A stretch of DNA of 8,466 nt from Flavobacterium sp. (GCA_004296145.1 SEBM01000141.1:1-8466); one strand, 5' to 3'. Shown: positions 1 to 6,295, counted from the stretch's first letter. Translations and numbers: made by a program. The notes: generated by a model not told the origin, from the sequence alone.

Positions 1-552
1 AGCCTGTTAATTTTGATGATTTTGCTGGCCGCAGCCATGCGGTTCGTCCATTTGGATAACCAAAATGTTTGGGCAAATTTTACGCCGGTTGGTGCGGTTT
101 CTTTATTTGGCGGTGCTTATTTTACAGATAAAAAGAAAGCTTATCTGGTGCCGTTGCTGACGTTGTTCATCAGTGATTTGCTGATTAATTACCTCTATTT
201 CCACAAGTTTGTGTGGTTTTACGGTAGCGCTTTGTGGATTTATTTAAGCTTTGCAGTGATGGTTTTTATCGGAACAAAAATTGTAAAAGTGAATATTGCC
301 AGCGTAATTGTAGGTTCTATTTTAGCTGTTTTAGCACATTGGCTGCTTACGGATATTGACCCTTGGTTGCACGGAAATTTATACGATAAAAGCAGTATCG
401 GTTACCTGCAATCGCTGGTGGCAGCTATTCCGTTTGAGCGGAATTTACTGGTTGGAAATTTGGTTTACGGCTTTATTTTATTCGGCGGATTTGAGCTGCT
501 GAAGGTAAAGTTCCCGGAGTTAAAAAGTCATCGTACGCTGGCTGTGCGTTAA
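1..552 (+). CDS. DUF6580-like small integral membrane protein (5' partial)
   Basis: The frame is open to the first base of the window, so the true start lies upstream; 183 residues are visible and only a short N-terminus is probably missing. The protein is hydrophobic, with about five membrane segments (roughly visible residues 1-14, 47-66, 72-91, 97-117 and 146-163). The conserved-looking stretch NFTPVGAVSLFGGAYF (26-41) follows the first helix, and TLFISDLLINY (54-64) lies in the second. This pattern matches, from memory, the DUF6580 family of Bacteroidota, a putative membrane transport family resembling substrate-binding components of ECF-type vitamin or cobalt transporters; no substrate has been shown. 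Leucine codon CTG is used 12 times out of 32 here, whereas I see none in purB downstream. The stop is followed by a GC-rich repeat element and a T8 run that may end the transcript. The family assignment is fairly secure; the function is not. Confidence 0.75.
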   Translation, partial: SLLILMILLAAAMRFVHLDNQNVWANFTPVGAVSLFGGAYFTDKKKAYLVPLLTLFISDLLINYLYFHKFVWFYGSALWIYLSFAVMVFIGTKIVKVNIASVIVGSILAVLAHWLLTDIDPWLHGNLYDKSSIGYLQSLVAAIPFERNLLVGNLVYGFILFGGFELLKVKFPELKSHRTLAVR

Positions 553-571
553 CAAGGTTGCCGCTTTGCCC

Positions 572-665
572 GCGTGAGGGATTGCAGCGGAAAGCCCACA
601 GCGAGGCACGAGCGAGGACTTGTAGCGGAAAGCCCGGCCCGAAGGGACACGCCCAAATTTTTTTT
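572..665. repeat. GC-rich intergenic repeat element (element 1) followed by T8
   Basis: This is a GC-rich island in AT-rich DNA, 19 bases after the DUF6580-like gene. The 12-mer AGCGGAAAGCCC occurs twice, at 586-597 and 624-635, flanking a spacer that contains two GCGAGG copies. The outer ends can pair as GCGTG (572-576) with CACGC (648-652), and CCC-GAA-GGG (638-646) forms a small hairpin. A run of eight T follows at 658-665, so the element could also act as a terminator for the upstream gene. The left block, GATTGCAGCGGAAAGCC (580-596), recurs in diverged form at 3777-3793 upstream of the antiporter. I recall similar intergenic sequences being frequent in flavobacterial genomes but know no standard name for them. 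Direction and function are unknown. Confidence 0.6.
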
Positions 666-677
666 AAAAAGAGCGGG

Positions 678-777
678 GAACGAGGAAACTTGGAAGATGC
701 ACAAAAAAGAGAGCGAGAGAACTGGGAGATGCAAATAATCAGAGTGGAGAGCAAGGAAATTTAGAAGGCTCAAAATC
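678..777. repeat. Three degenerate copies of a 29-nt purine-rich unit
   Basis: Three units align over 29 nt: 678-706, 711-739 and 749-777. They share the pattern GARCRAG..AA.YT..(G/A)GAAG followed by ATGCA or GCTCA and an A-rich tail. Clear anchors are GAACGAGGAAAC, GAGCGAGAGAAC and GAGCAAGGAAAT at the unit starts. The start-to-start distances are 33 and 38 nt, so the array is irregular and decayed. It lies in the 316-base gap between the DUF6580-like gene and the sirtuin. No convincing reading frame runs through it; the frames that stay open here have repeat-derived, low-complexity composition. Confidence 0.5.
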
Positions 778-792
778 TACATAATATCATTA

Positions 793-831
793 AGTAAAGG
801 CGATTTTAATACGATCGCCTTTACTGTTTTT
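793..831 (+). terminator. Perfect 12-bp hairpin with T-run
   Basis: AGTAAAGGCGAT (793-804) pairs perfectly with ATCGCCTTTACT (814-825) across a 9-nt loop and is followed by G and TTTTT (827-831). This is an intrinsic-terminator layout for plus-strand transcription. It lies 241 nt after the DUF6580-like gene and 38 nt before the sirtuin start, so it would isolate the sirtuin unit from upstream transcription. Alternatively it is a leader structure of the sirtuin transcript. The stem is plain from the sequence; the role is inferred. Confidence 0.6.
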
Positions 832-848
832 ATGCCGGTAAAAACAGT
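823..848 (+). promoter_or_regulatory. Second hairpin abutting the terminator, upstream of the sirtuin
   Basis: ACTGTTTTTA (823-832) pairs perfectly with TAAAAACAGT (839-848) across the 6-nt loop TGCCGG. Its 5' arm includes the T-run of the preceding hairpin and shares the last three bases of that stem (823-825). The two structures can therefore compete at their junction, and forming this stem would sequester the U-tract needed for termination. The sirtuin start follows 20 nt later. I found no good TAnnTTTG element between here and the start codon. Whether this is regulatory or a decayed double terminator cannot be decided from sequence. Confidence 0.4.
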
Positions 849-868
849 GTCAATCGGTATCTTTAAAC

Positions 869-1567
869 ATGAAAAAATTAGTGGTTTTAACCGGTGCAGG
901 CATTAGCGCCGAAAGCGGTTTGCGCACGTTTAGAGACAGCGACGGTTTGTGGGAAGGTCATGATGTTATGGAAGTTGCAACTCCCGAAGGCTGGCATAAA
1001 AACCAGGAATTAGTTCTGGATTTTTATAATAAAAGACGTCAACAACTGAAGGAAGTTCAGCCTAATTTAGGACATCAGATTTTAGCTGAATTAGAAAAAG
1101 ATTTTGACGTATATATCATAACGCAAAACGTAGACGATTTACACGAGCGCGCCGGAAGTACCAAAATTCTACATCTTCATGGTGAATTATTAAAAGTACG
1201 AAGTACTAAAAATAAAAACCTGATTCTGGATTGGACTGAAGATTTGTTCACAGGCGATTTTGACGAAAGCGGAAATCAGTTGAGACCACATATTGTATGG
1301 TTTGGAGAAGAGGTTCCGGCTCTGGAAGAAGCAATTGACATTACTGAAACAGCAGATTATTTTGCCGTTATCGGAACTTCATTACAAGTGTATCCTGCCG
1401 CAGGTCTTATTTCGTATACGCCGGCTTCAACTCCTGTTTTTTATATTGATCCGAAACCAATTTCGATTCCGAATATTAGAAATAAAGTGGAAACAATTGC
1501 AAAGTTCGCTTCTACAGGTGTTGCAGATTTAAAAGAAAGATTATTTGAATTAGAACAAATAAAATGA
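869..1567 (+). CDS. cobB: SIR2-family NAD-dependent protein deacylase (CobB/class III sirtuin)
   Basis: The product is predicted to remove acyl groups from lysines in the cytoplasm, consuming NAD+ and releasing nicotinamide and O-acyl-ADP-ribose. At 232 residues it is a compact bacterial sirtuin. Visible motifs are the Rossmann start TGAGISAESGLRTFRDSDGLW (residues 8-28; GAG at 9-11), TQNVDDLHERAG (85-96), the catalytic His104 in LHGEL, and the NAD-binding IGTSLQVYPAAG (168-179). Tyr53 and Arg56 in FYNKRR occupy the YxxR pattern that in CobB and SIRT5 reads negatively charged acyl groups, so desuccinylase or demalonylase activity is plausible. There is no cysteine anywhere in the protein, so the usual four-Cys zinc site is absent, although the zinc module region (about 105-140) keeps normal length. 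The stop overlaps the next start by 4 bp (ATGA), which suggests translational coupling. The start at 869 is the first ATG in frame and places the glycine motif at the expected distance. Confidence 0.93.
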   Translation: MKKLVVLTGAGISAESGLRTFRDSDGLWEGHDVMEVATPEGWHKNQELVLDFYNKRRQQLKEVQPNLGHQILAELEKDFDVYIITQNVDDLHERAGSTKILHLHGELLKVRSTKNKNLILDWTEDLFTGDFDESGNQLRPHIVWFGEEVPALEEAIDITETADYFAVIGTSLQVYPAAGLISYTPASTPVFYIDPKPISIPNIRNKVETIAKFASTGVADLKERLFELEQIK

Positions 1568-2256
1568 TTTTTGAAAACTGGCTCGGATATTTATCTCACT
1601 ACAATTTAATCACATTGTTTGTTTTCTTTTTGATTGAAAACACAGTGTTGTTTTACTTTTCGATTGTATTTGGAAAAATTATAGAACCTGAAAATACGAT
1701 TCTTAAAAAATCTGATGTCAAATGGCTTGTTTCTACAATTATTTGCAACACGTTTATTACTTTATTAGGATATAAATTATATGAGTTTGGGATTATGAAA
1801 ATTGATTTTTCGCCTTCTCTCCTATCCGTAATTCTGGACACTTTACTATTAATTGTACTCATGGACTTTTTTATGTTTTGTTTCCATTATCTGGTACATC
1901 ATTTAAAATGGTTTTACCCAATTCATAAACTTCATCACACACATGTAGAGACCAGCGTTTACAGCTTGTTTGTTCTTCATCCTGTAGAAACTTTAGGCTT
2001 TGGTTTTATATGGTTATTTCTGATTTCGATTATAGAATTCAATTATGCAAGTGTCATTGTTTATCTTATTCTAAATCTGTCTTATGGAATTTTTGGACAT
2101 TTAAAAACAGATATTTTCCCGAATTTCTGGTACAGCAATTATTTCACAAAATGGATTTCGACAACAAAATTTCATTCGAATCATCATAAAAACGAATCTC
2201 ATAATTATGGTTTCTATTTTACGATTTGGGATAAAATATTCAAAACCATAATTTAA
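1564..2256 (+). CDS. Fatty acid hydroxylase / sterol desaturase superfamily membrane protein
   Basis: This 230-residue integral membrane protein carries the histidine clusters of the di-iron fatty-acid-hydroxylase superfamily: HYLVHH (108-113), HKLHH (121-125), His139 in LHPVE, His179 in FGHL, and HSNHH (204-208) with His213 nearby. The order and spacing HxxxHH, HxxHH, HxxHH fit a functional non-haem di-iron centre at the cytoplasmic membrane face. Hydrophobic segments are visible near residues 12-37, 54-72, 84-107, 142-157 and 160-177. Members of this superfamily hydroxylate or desaturate fatty acids, sterols, carotenoids or ether lipids using O2; the substrate cannot be named here. The ATG overlaps the stop of the sirtuin gene by 4 bp, so the two are very probably co-transcribed. 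No clear hairpin terminator follows, and 91 bases separate it from purB, which has its own promoter. Confidence 0.88.
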   Translation: MIFENWLGYLSHYNLITLFVFFLIENTVLFYFSIVFGKIIEPENTILKKSDVKWLVSTIICNTFITLLGYKLYEFGIMKIDFSPSLLSVILDTLLLIVLMDFFMFCFHYLVHHLKWFYPIHKLHHTHVETSVYSLFVLHPVETLGFGFIWLFLISIIEFNYASVIVYLILNLSYGIFGHLKTDIFPNFWYSNYFTKWISTTKFHSNHHKNESHNYGFYFTIWDKIFKTII

Positions 2257-2291
2257 ATCACAACATTCGGAATTAATAACTCCAATCTGGC

Positions 2292-2322
2292 TTTCAGAAG
2301 TTTTAACAATACCTTATATTTG
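2292..2322 (+). promoter_or_regulatory. Bacteroidota-type promoter of purB
   Basis: TATATTTG at 2315-2322 is a perfect TAnnTTTG -7 element. TTTC at 2292-2295, 19 nt upstream, is a near match to the TTTG-type -33 element. Transcription would start near 2328-2330, giving a leader of about 18-20 nt that is A-rich (AAAAAACAACAGAACA before the ATG) and has no Shine-Dalgarno, as is usual in flavobacteria. Confidence 0.7.
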
Positions 2323-2347
2323 CACCTTTCGAAAAAACAACAGAACA

Positions 2348-3694
2348 ATGACTACTCTAAACGAATTGAACGCTATATCACCAATTGACGGAAGATATAG
2401 AAATAAAACTCAGAATTTAGCACCTTTTTTCTCAGAAGAAGCCTTGATTAAATACCGTGTTTTGGTTGAAGTGGAATATTTTATCGCATTATGCCAAATT
2501 CCGTTACCACAGCTAAAAGACGTTAATTCAGACTTATTTGACAGCTTACGTAACATCTACAAAAACTTTTCTACAGAAGATGCTCTTTGGATCAAGGAAA
2601 CAGAAAAAGTTACCAATCACGATGTAAAAGCGGTGGAGTATTTTATTAAAGATGCTTTTGAAAAACTAGGTTTATCTCAATACAAAGAGTTCATTCACTT
2701 CGGATTAACATCTCAGGATATCAACAACACTGCAATTCCGCTTTCTACAAAAGAAGCTTTTGAGCAGGTTTATATGCCAACTTTAATTTCTTTAATTTCT
2801 AAATTAAAAGAATTAAGTGTAGAATGGAAAGACATTCCAATGTTGGCACGTACGCACGGACAGCCGGCATCTCCTACCCGTTTAGGAAAAGAGATTTTGG
2901 TTTTTGTTGAGCGTCTTGAAGAGCAAATGCGTTTGTTATTCAACATTCCGTTTGCAGCTAAATTTGGCGGAGCAACAGGAAACTTCAATGCACATCACGT
3001 AGCTTATCCACAAATTGACTGGAAACAGTTTGGGAACAAATTTGTTGAAACTGATCTTGGTTTACAGCATTCTTTTCCAACAACGCAAATAGAACATTAC
3101 GATCATTTTGCAGCATTTTTTGATGCTTTAAAAAGAATCAACAATATCATAATCGATTTAGACCGTGATATCTGGACGTATGTTTCTATGGATTATTTCA
3201 AACAAAAAATCAAAGCTGGCGAAATCGGATCTTCTGCAATGCCACATAAAGTAAACCCGATTGATTTTGAAAATTCTGAAGGAAACTTAGGAATTGCCAA
3301 TGCAATTTTCGAACATTTGGCTGCTAAATTGCCAATCTCAAGATTACAACGTGATTTAACAGACAGTACTGTTTTAAGAAATGTTGGTGTGCCAATCGGA
3401 CATACAATTATTGCTTTTGAAGCTTCATTAAAAGGTTTAAATAAATTGCTTTTAAATGAATCTAAGTTTGCTGAAGATTTAGAGAAAAACTGGGCAGTTG
3501 TAGCAGAAGCGATTCAGACAATTTTACGTCGTGAGGCATATCCAAATCCATACGAAGCTTTGAAAGGTTTAACCAGAACAAACGAAGCGATTGATAAAAA
3601 TGCAATTCATAATTTTATTGCGACTTTAGATGTTTCTGATGCCATTAGAGCAGAATTAATGCAAATAACTCCTAGTAATTACACAGGAATTTAA
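2348..3694 (+). CDS. purB: Adenylosuccinate lyase
   Basis: PurB catalyses two fumarate-releasing steps of purine synthesis: SAICAR to AICAR, and adenylosuccinate to AMP. It acts in the cytoplasm as a homotetramer. The 448 residues are close to the length of E. coli PurB and are full length. Visible motifs are the N-terminal SPIDGRY (11-17), TNHDVKAVEYF (89-99), GLTSQD (119-124), the catalytic-acid region ARTHGQPASPT (167-177, with His170 corresponding to E. coli His171) and the fumarase/aspartase-superfamily signature GSSAMPHKVNP (294-304), whose Ser295 is the expected catalytic base. The gene has its own promoter 26 bases upstream and a strong terminator 22 bases downstream, so it is probably monocistronic. 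It uses TTA/TTG for leucine and, as far as I can see, no CTG, which fits a well-expressed housekeeping gene. No other pur genes are adjacent. Confidence 0.98.
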   Translation: MTTLNELNAISPIDGRYRNKTQNLAPFFSEEALIKYRVLVEVEYFIALCQIPLPQLKDVNSDLFDSLRNIYKNFSTEDALWIKETEKVTNHDVKAVEYFIKDAFEKLGLSQYKEFIHFGLTSQDINNTAIPLSTKEAFEQVYMPTLISLISKLKELSVEWKDIPMLARTHGQPASPTRLGKEILVFVERLEEQMRLLFNIPFAAKFGGATGNFNAHHVAYPQIDWKQFGNKFVETDLGLQHSFPTTQIEHYDHFAAFFDALKRINNIIIDLDRDIWTYVSMDYFKQKIKAGEIGSSAMPHKVNPIDFENSEGNLGIANAIFEHLAAKLPISRLQRDLTDSTVLRNVGVPIGHTIIAFEASLKGLNKLLLNESKFAEDLEKNWAVVAEAIQTILRREAYPNPYEALKGLTRTNEAIDKNAIHNFIATLDVSDAIRAELMQITPSNYTGI

Positions 3695-3716
3695 ATAAAA
3701 CCTAAAATATTTTGTC

Positions 3717-3750
3717 AAAAAAAGCTATCTTTATCGAGATAGCTTTTTTT
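3717..3750 (+). terminator. Intrinsic terminator of purB
   Basis: AGCTATCT (3723-3730) pairs with AGATAGCT (3737-3744) across the loop TTATCG. A6 upstream (3717-3722) and T6 downstream (3745-3750) extend the stem and supply the U-tract. The A/T symmetry would let it work in both directions. It lies 22 nt after the purB stop. Confidence 0.85.
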
Positions 3751-3770
3751 ATTAATATCGATAGGAAACT

Positions 3771-3857
3771 AGCCCAGATTGTAATGAAAAGCCTTTTGCG
3801 AAAAAAACTATATTTTTTGCTGTTACAGAGCGACCGGAGGAAGCTCCTGTAAGAGCA
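3771..3857. repeat. Intergenic repeat element (element 2) upstream of the antiporter
   Basis: The left block GATTGTAATGAAAAGCC (3777-3793) matches 13 of 17 bases of the block at 580-596, and all four differences are transitions. A central A/T palindrome follows: GC-g-A7 (3798-3807) against T6-GC (3813-3820). The right part forms a hairpin in which TTACAG (3823-3828) pairs with CTGTAA (3847-3852) and AGC (3829-3831) pairs with GCT (3843-3845), leaving C3846 bulged. The loop 3832-3842 contains GACCGGAGGAA. The layout (left block, palindromic core, right block with AGCG) parallels the element at 572-654. The function is unknown. It sits between the purB terminator and the antiporter start, so it would be in or near the antiporter leader. 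Confidence 0.55.
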
Positions 3858-3890
3858 TTAAAAAATAAGTTTTTTGAGTAAAAGCTTGAA

Positions 3891-6167
3891 ATGGAAAGCT
3901 GGATTAGCTCCTATAAAAAATACCACTTTATGATTGCCTTAAGCGCCGCTGCAGAAACTACACACCATTTGAAACCTCTAATTAGCGACCTTGGATTAAT
4001 TCTGATGACCGCCGGAATTGCCGTACTGTTATTTAAAAAAATGAAACAGCCTCTGGTCTTAGGCTACTTAATTGCCGGTTTTTTGGCCGGAAATCATTTC
4101 GATTTTTTCCCTTCAATATCAGATATGCACAGTGTTGAAGTCTGGGCAGAAATCGGGGTTATCTTTTTGCTTTTTAGTCTTGGTCTCGAATTTAGTTTTA
4201 AGAAACTGGTCAAAGTCGGTGGTACTTCTTCGGTCACGGCAATTACCCAGATTCTCTTCATGACGTTTATTGGTTATTGTGTCGGACAATGGATGGGCTG
4301 GGGAAAAATGGATAGTATTTTTCTTGGCGCCACTCTTTCTATTTCGTCTACTACTATTATTATCCGTGCGTTTGATGAACTTGGCGTAAAGGGAAAAAAG
4401 TTCGTGGGAATTGTTTTTGGAGCTTTAATTGTTGAAGATATTGTCGCCATTTTAATGCTGGTTTTATTATCAACAATTGCGGTAAGCGATCAGGTTTCCG
4501 GAACAGCTTTACTACAATCGGTTTTAAAATTAATCTTCTTTTTGATTATATGGTTTTTGGGTGGGATTTTTATTATTCCGACAATTTTAAAGAAAGCCAA
4601 ACATCTTTTAACAGATGAAATGCTATTGATTATCTCATTGGCCCTTTGTCTTATGATGGTAATGTTTGCTGCGAATGTTGGATTCTCTCCGGCTTTGGGA
4701 GCGTTTATAATGGGATCTATTATTGCTGAAACGACTCAGGCAGAAAAAATTGAACATTTAATTCAGCCTGTAAAAGATCTTTTCGGTGCGGTTTTTTTCG
4801 TATCAGTTGGAATGTTAATCAACCCTGAAACATTGATTACGTATGCCCTTCCGGTTGCTTTAATTACACTTTTAACTATTTTCGGAAAAGCCTTCAGTTC
4901 CTCTATCGGAGCTTTGCTTTCAGGTCAGCCTTTAAAACAATCCGTACAAACCGGAATGAGTTTAGCACAAATTGGGGAATTCTCTTTTATTATTGCGACT
5001 TTGGGAATGACGTTAAATGTAACCAGCGATTTCTTGTATCCAATAATTGTTGCTGTATCTGCTATTACAACTTTTACAACGCCTTTTTTAATCAAATATT
5101 CAGAAACGTTTGCTCTGTTTTTAGAACAAAAATTACCCCGAAGATGGGTCAAAAATATTAATCGTTATAGTGTAAATGCGCAGGCAATTAAATCTGTCAG
5201 TACCTGGCAATTGGTGCTTCGTGCTTCGATTACACAGATTATCCTTCATACTATAATCATTACCGCGATTATTTTATTGTCTTCTAAATTTGTGGCACCG
5301 CTTGTAGCCGATACGAGATTTGGAAATACTTTGGCAGCTTTGATTACTCTTGCCGTTATTGCACCGTTTTTATGGGCGCTTTCACTTCGTCGTGTAAAAG
5401 TTGAAGAAGTAGAATCTTTATGGGAAGAACGTAAATACAGAGGTGCTCTTTTGATGTTGATTTTGATCAGAATGAGTCTCGGGTTGTTTTTTGTTGGTTT
5501 CTTATTGAATATTTTCTTCTCGCCTTTAGTAGCATTTATTGCTTTGATTATTGCGATTGGAGCTTATCAGTTATTTCCAAAAAAACTTAACGAACAATAC
5601 CACAGAATTGAAAATCACTTTCTGAAAAACCTGAACGATCGCGAAAATAAAAAAATCGACAGAAGATATGCCAATTTAATGCCGTGGGACGGTCACATGT
5701 CTTTTTTTGATATCGGAAAAGAATCCAATCTTGCCGGAAAAACATTAGAAGAACTTCGCATACGTGAAGAAATGGGAATCAATATTGCGTATATCAAACG
5801 TGGCGATGTAATGATTTCTATTCCGACTAAAACCGAACGTATTTTCCCGGGTGATGAAATTTGCGTCATTGGTACCGATGCCCAAATCACAGAATTCAAT
5901 AAATATTTAATTCAAAACGAAACTGAGGCAGCCAAAAATGTAGAAGATGCTGATATAGTACTACGCCAACTCGAAGTTTCTCAGGAAGAATTTATACAAA
6001 AAAGTATCGGCCAATTTAGAACAAAAACCGAAGGCATGGTCGTTGGAATTGAAAGAAACGGAAACCGAATCTTAAATCCTGAATCACAATTAATTCTTCA
6101 GCAAAATGATATTATCTGGGTTGTAGGAGATAAAAAGAAAATGAATGAGTTGCTTAGGAAAGCGTAG
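3891..6167 (+). CDS. CPA2-family cation:proton antiporter with two TrkA-C domains (KefB-like)
   Basis: The protein has 758 residues. Residues about 30-405 form a Na+/H+-exchanger core of roughly 12 membrane segments, with typical CPA2 stretches KQPLVLGYLIAGFLAG (52-67), GVIFLLFSLGLEFSF (89-103), the ion-site region LIVEDIVAILML (179-190, acidic pair Glu182-Asp183), FSPALGAFIMGSIIAE (265-280) and SLAQIGEFSFIIA (357-369). A second hydrophobic part (about 440-562) adds some four to five segments. The cytoplasmic C-terminus holds two TrkA-C/RCK-C-like domains, about 602-674 (LAGKTLEELRIREEMGI, FPGDEICVIGT) and about 690-758 (IGQFRTKTEGMVVGIERNG, QQNDIIWVVGD). No nucleotide-binding RCK-N/TrkA-N GxGxxG domain is visible, which separates it from true KefB/KefC. 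The likely role is proton-coupled K+ or Na+ exchange in pH and osmotic balance, gated by a ligand at the TrkA-C domains. Family resemblance favours the internal ATG at 3930 (MIALSAAAE) as an alternative start; the 13 extra residues look unremarkable. Confidence 0.9.
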   Translation: MESWISSYKKYHFMIALSAAAETTHHLKPLISDLGLILMTAGIAVLLFKKMKQPLVLGYLIAGFLAGNHFDFFPSISDMHSVEVWAEIGVIFLLFSLGLEFSFKKLVKVGGTSSVTAITQILFMTFIGYCVGQWMGWGKMDSIFLGATLSISSTTIIIRAFDELGVKGKKFVGIVFGALIVEDIVAILMLVLLSTIAVSDQVSGTALLQSVLKLIFFLIIWFLGGIFIIPTILKKAKHLLTDEMLLIISLALCLMMVMFAANVGFSPALGAFIMGSIIAETTQAEKIEHLIQPVKDLFGAVFFVSVGMLINPETLITYALPVALITLLTIFGKAFSSSIGALLSGQPLKQSVQTGMSLAQIGEFSFIIATLGMTLNVTSDFLYPIIVAVSAITTFTTPFLIKYSETFALFLEQKLPRRWVKNINRYSVNAQAIKSVSTWQLVLRASITQIILHTIIITAIILLSSKFVAPLVADTRFGNTLAALITLAVIAPFLWALSLRRVKVEEVESLWEERKYRGALLMLILIRMSLGLFFVGFLLNIFFSPLVAFIALIIAIGAYQLFPKKLNEQYHRIENHFLKNLNDRENKKIDRRYANLMPWDGHMSFFDIGKESNLAGKTLEELRIREEMGINIAYIKRGDVMISIPTKTERIFPGDEICVIGTDAQITEFNKYLIQNETEAAKNVEDADIVLRQLEVSQEEFIQKSIGQFRTKTEGMVVGIERNGNRILNPESQLILQQNDIIWVVGDKKKMNELLRKA

Positions 6168-6171
6168 ACTG

Positions 6172-6286
6172 AGGTTCTAAGTTGCTAAGGCTCTAAGCTG
6201 CTAAGCTTTTCATCTGACCAAAATAAAAAAGCTTCTGACATTCTAAAAAAAACTTAGAATCTCAGAAGCTTAGTATCTTAGAACCT
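6172..6286. repeat. Inverted array of 8-nt CTAAG repeats at a convergent junction
   Basis: The left arm carries CTAAG at 6177, 6185, 6193 and 6201, exactly every 8 bases. The right arm carries the complement CTTAG/CTCAG at 6253, 6261, 6269 and 6277, also every 8 bases. The arms 6172-6210 and 6248-6286 pair over 39 positions with seven mismatches and one G-U; the outermost 10 bp (AGGTTCTAAG / CTTAGAACCT) are perfect. The structure fills the 128-base space between the stop codons of the antiporter and the peroxiredoxin. Similar CTAAG-type arrays between convergent genes are, from memory, common in flavobacteria. A bidirectional transcription barrier is the most likely role. Confidence 0.7.
6221..6271 (-). 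terminator. Intrinsic terminator of the peroxiredoxin, nested in the repeat
   Basis: On the minus strand a stem is formed by 6262-6271 pairing with 6229-6238, then a C/C mismatch, then 6254-6260 pairing with 6240-6246 around a 7-nt loop. It is followed immediately by a T-rich tract (6229 down to 6221, TTTTTATTT on the minus strand). This is a textbook intrinsic terminator 25 nt after the peroxiredoxin stop. It uses the right arm of the 8-nt repeat array and so competes with the long array hairpin. Confidence 0.8.
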
Positions 6287-6295
6287 TCAAAAAAC

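Noticed and set aside
473..773. Open frames on both strands across the 553-777 region
   Set aside because: They run through the GC-rich element and the 29-nt repeats, overlap each other, resemble no protein family and have repeat-driven composition; they are not credible genes.
858..865. TATCTTTA as a -7 promoter element of the sirtuin
   Set aside because: It ends three bases before the ATG, so transcription would start inside the coding sequence, and the last base does not match the consensus.
869..1567. SIR2 protein as an anti-phage defence effector (Thoeris- or DSR-like)
   Set aside because: It is a short single-domain CobB-type enzyme with no attached sensor domain and no TIR, Argonaute or other defence partner beside it.
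3809..3819. TATATTTTTTG as the antiporter promoter
   Set aside because: Two extra T break the TAnnTTTG spacing, no -33 element is found at the right distance, and it is the core palindrome of the repeat element.
3836..3840. GGAGG as a Shine-Dalgarno for the antiporter
   Set aside because: It is about 50 bases upstream of the ATG at 3891 and lies in the hairpin loop region of the repeat element; flavobacteria rarely depend on this signal.
6174..6281. CRISPR-like or mobile-element signature in the convergent junction
   Set aside because: The units are only 8 nt with no spacers and no transposase; the symmetry fits an inverted-repeat terminator region.
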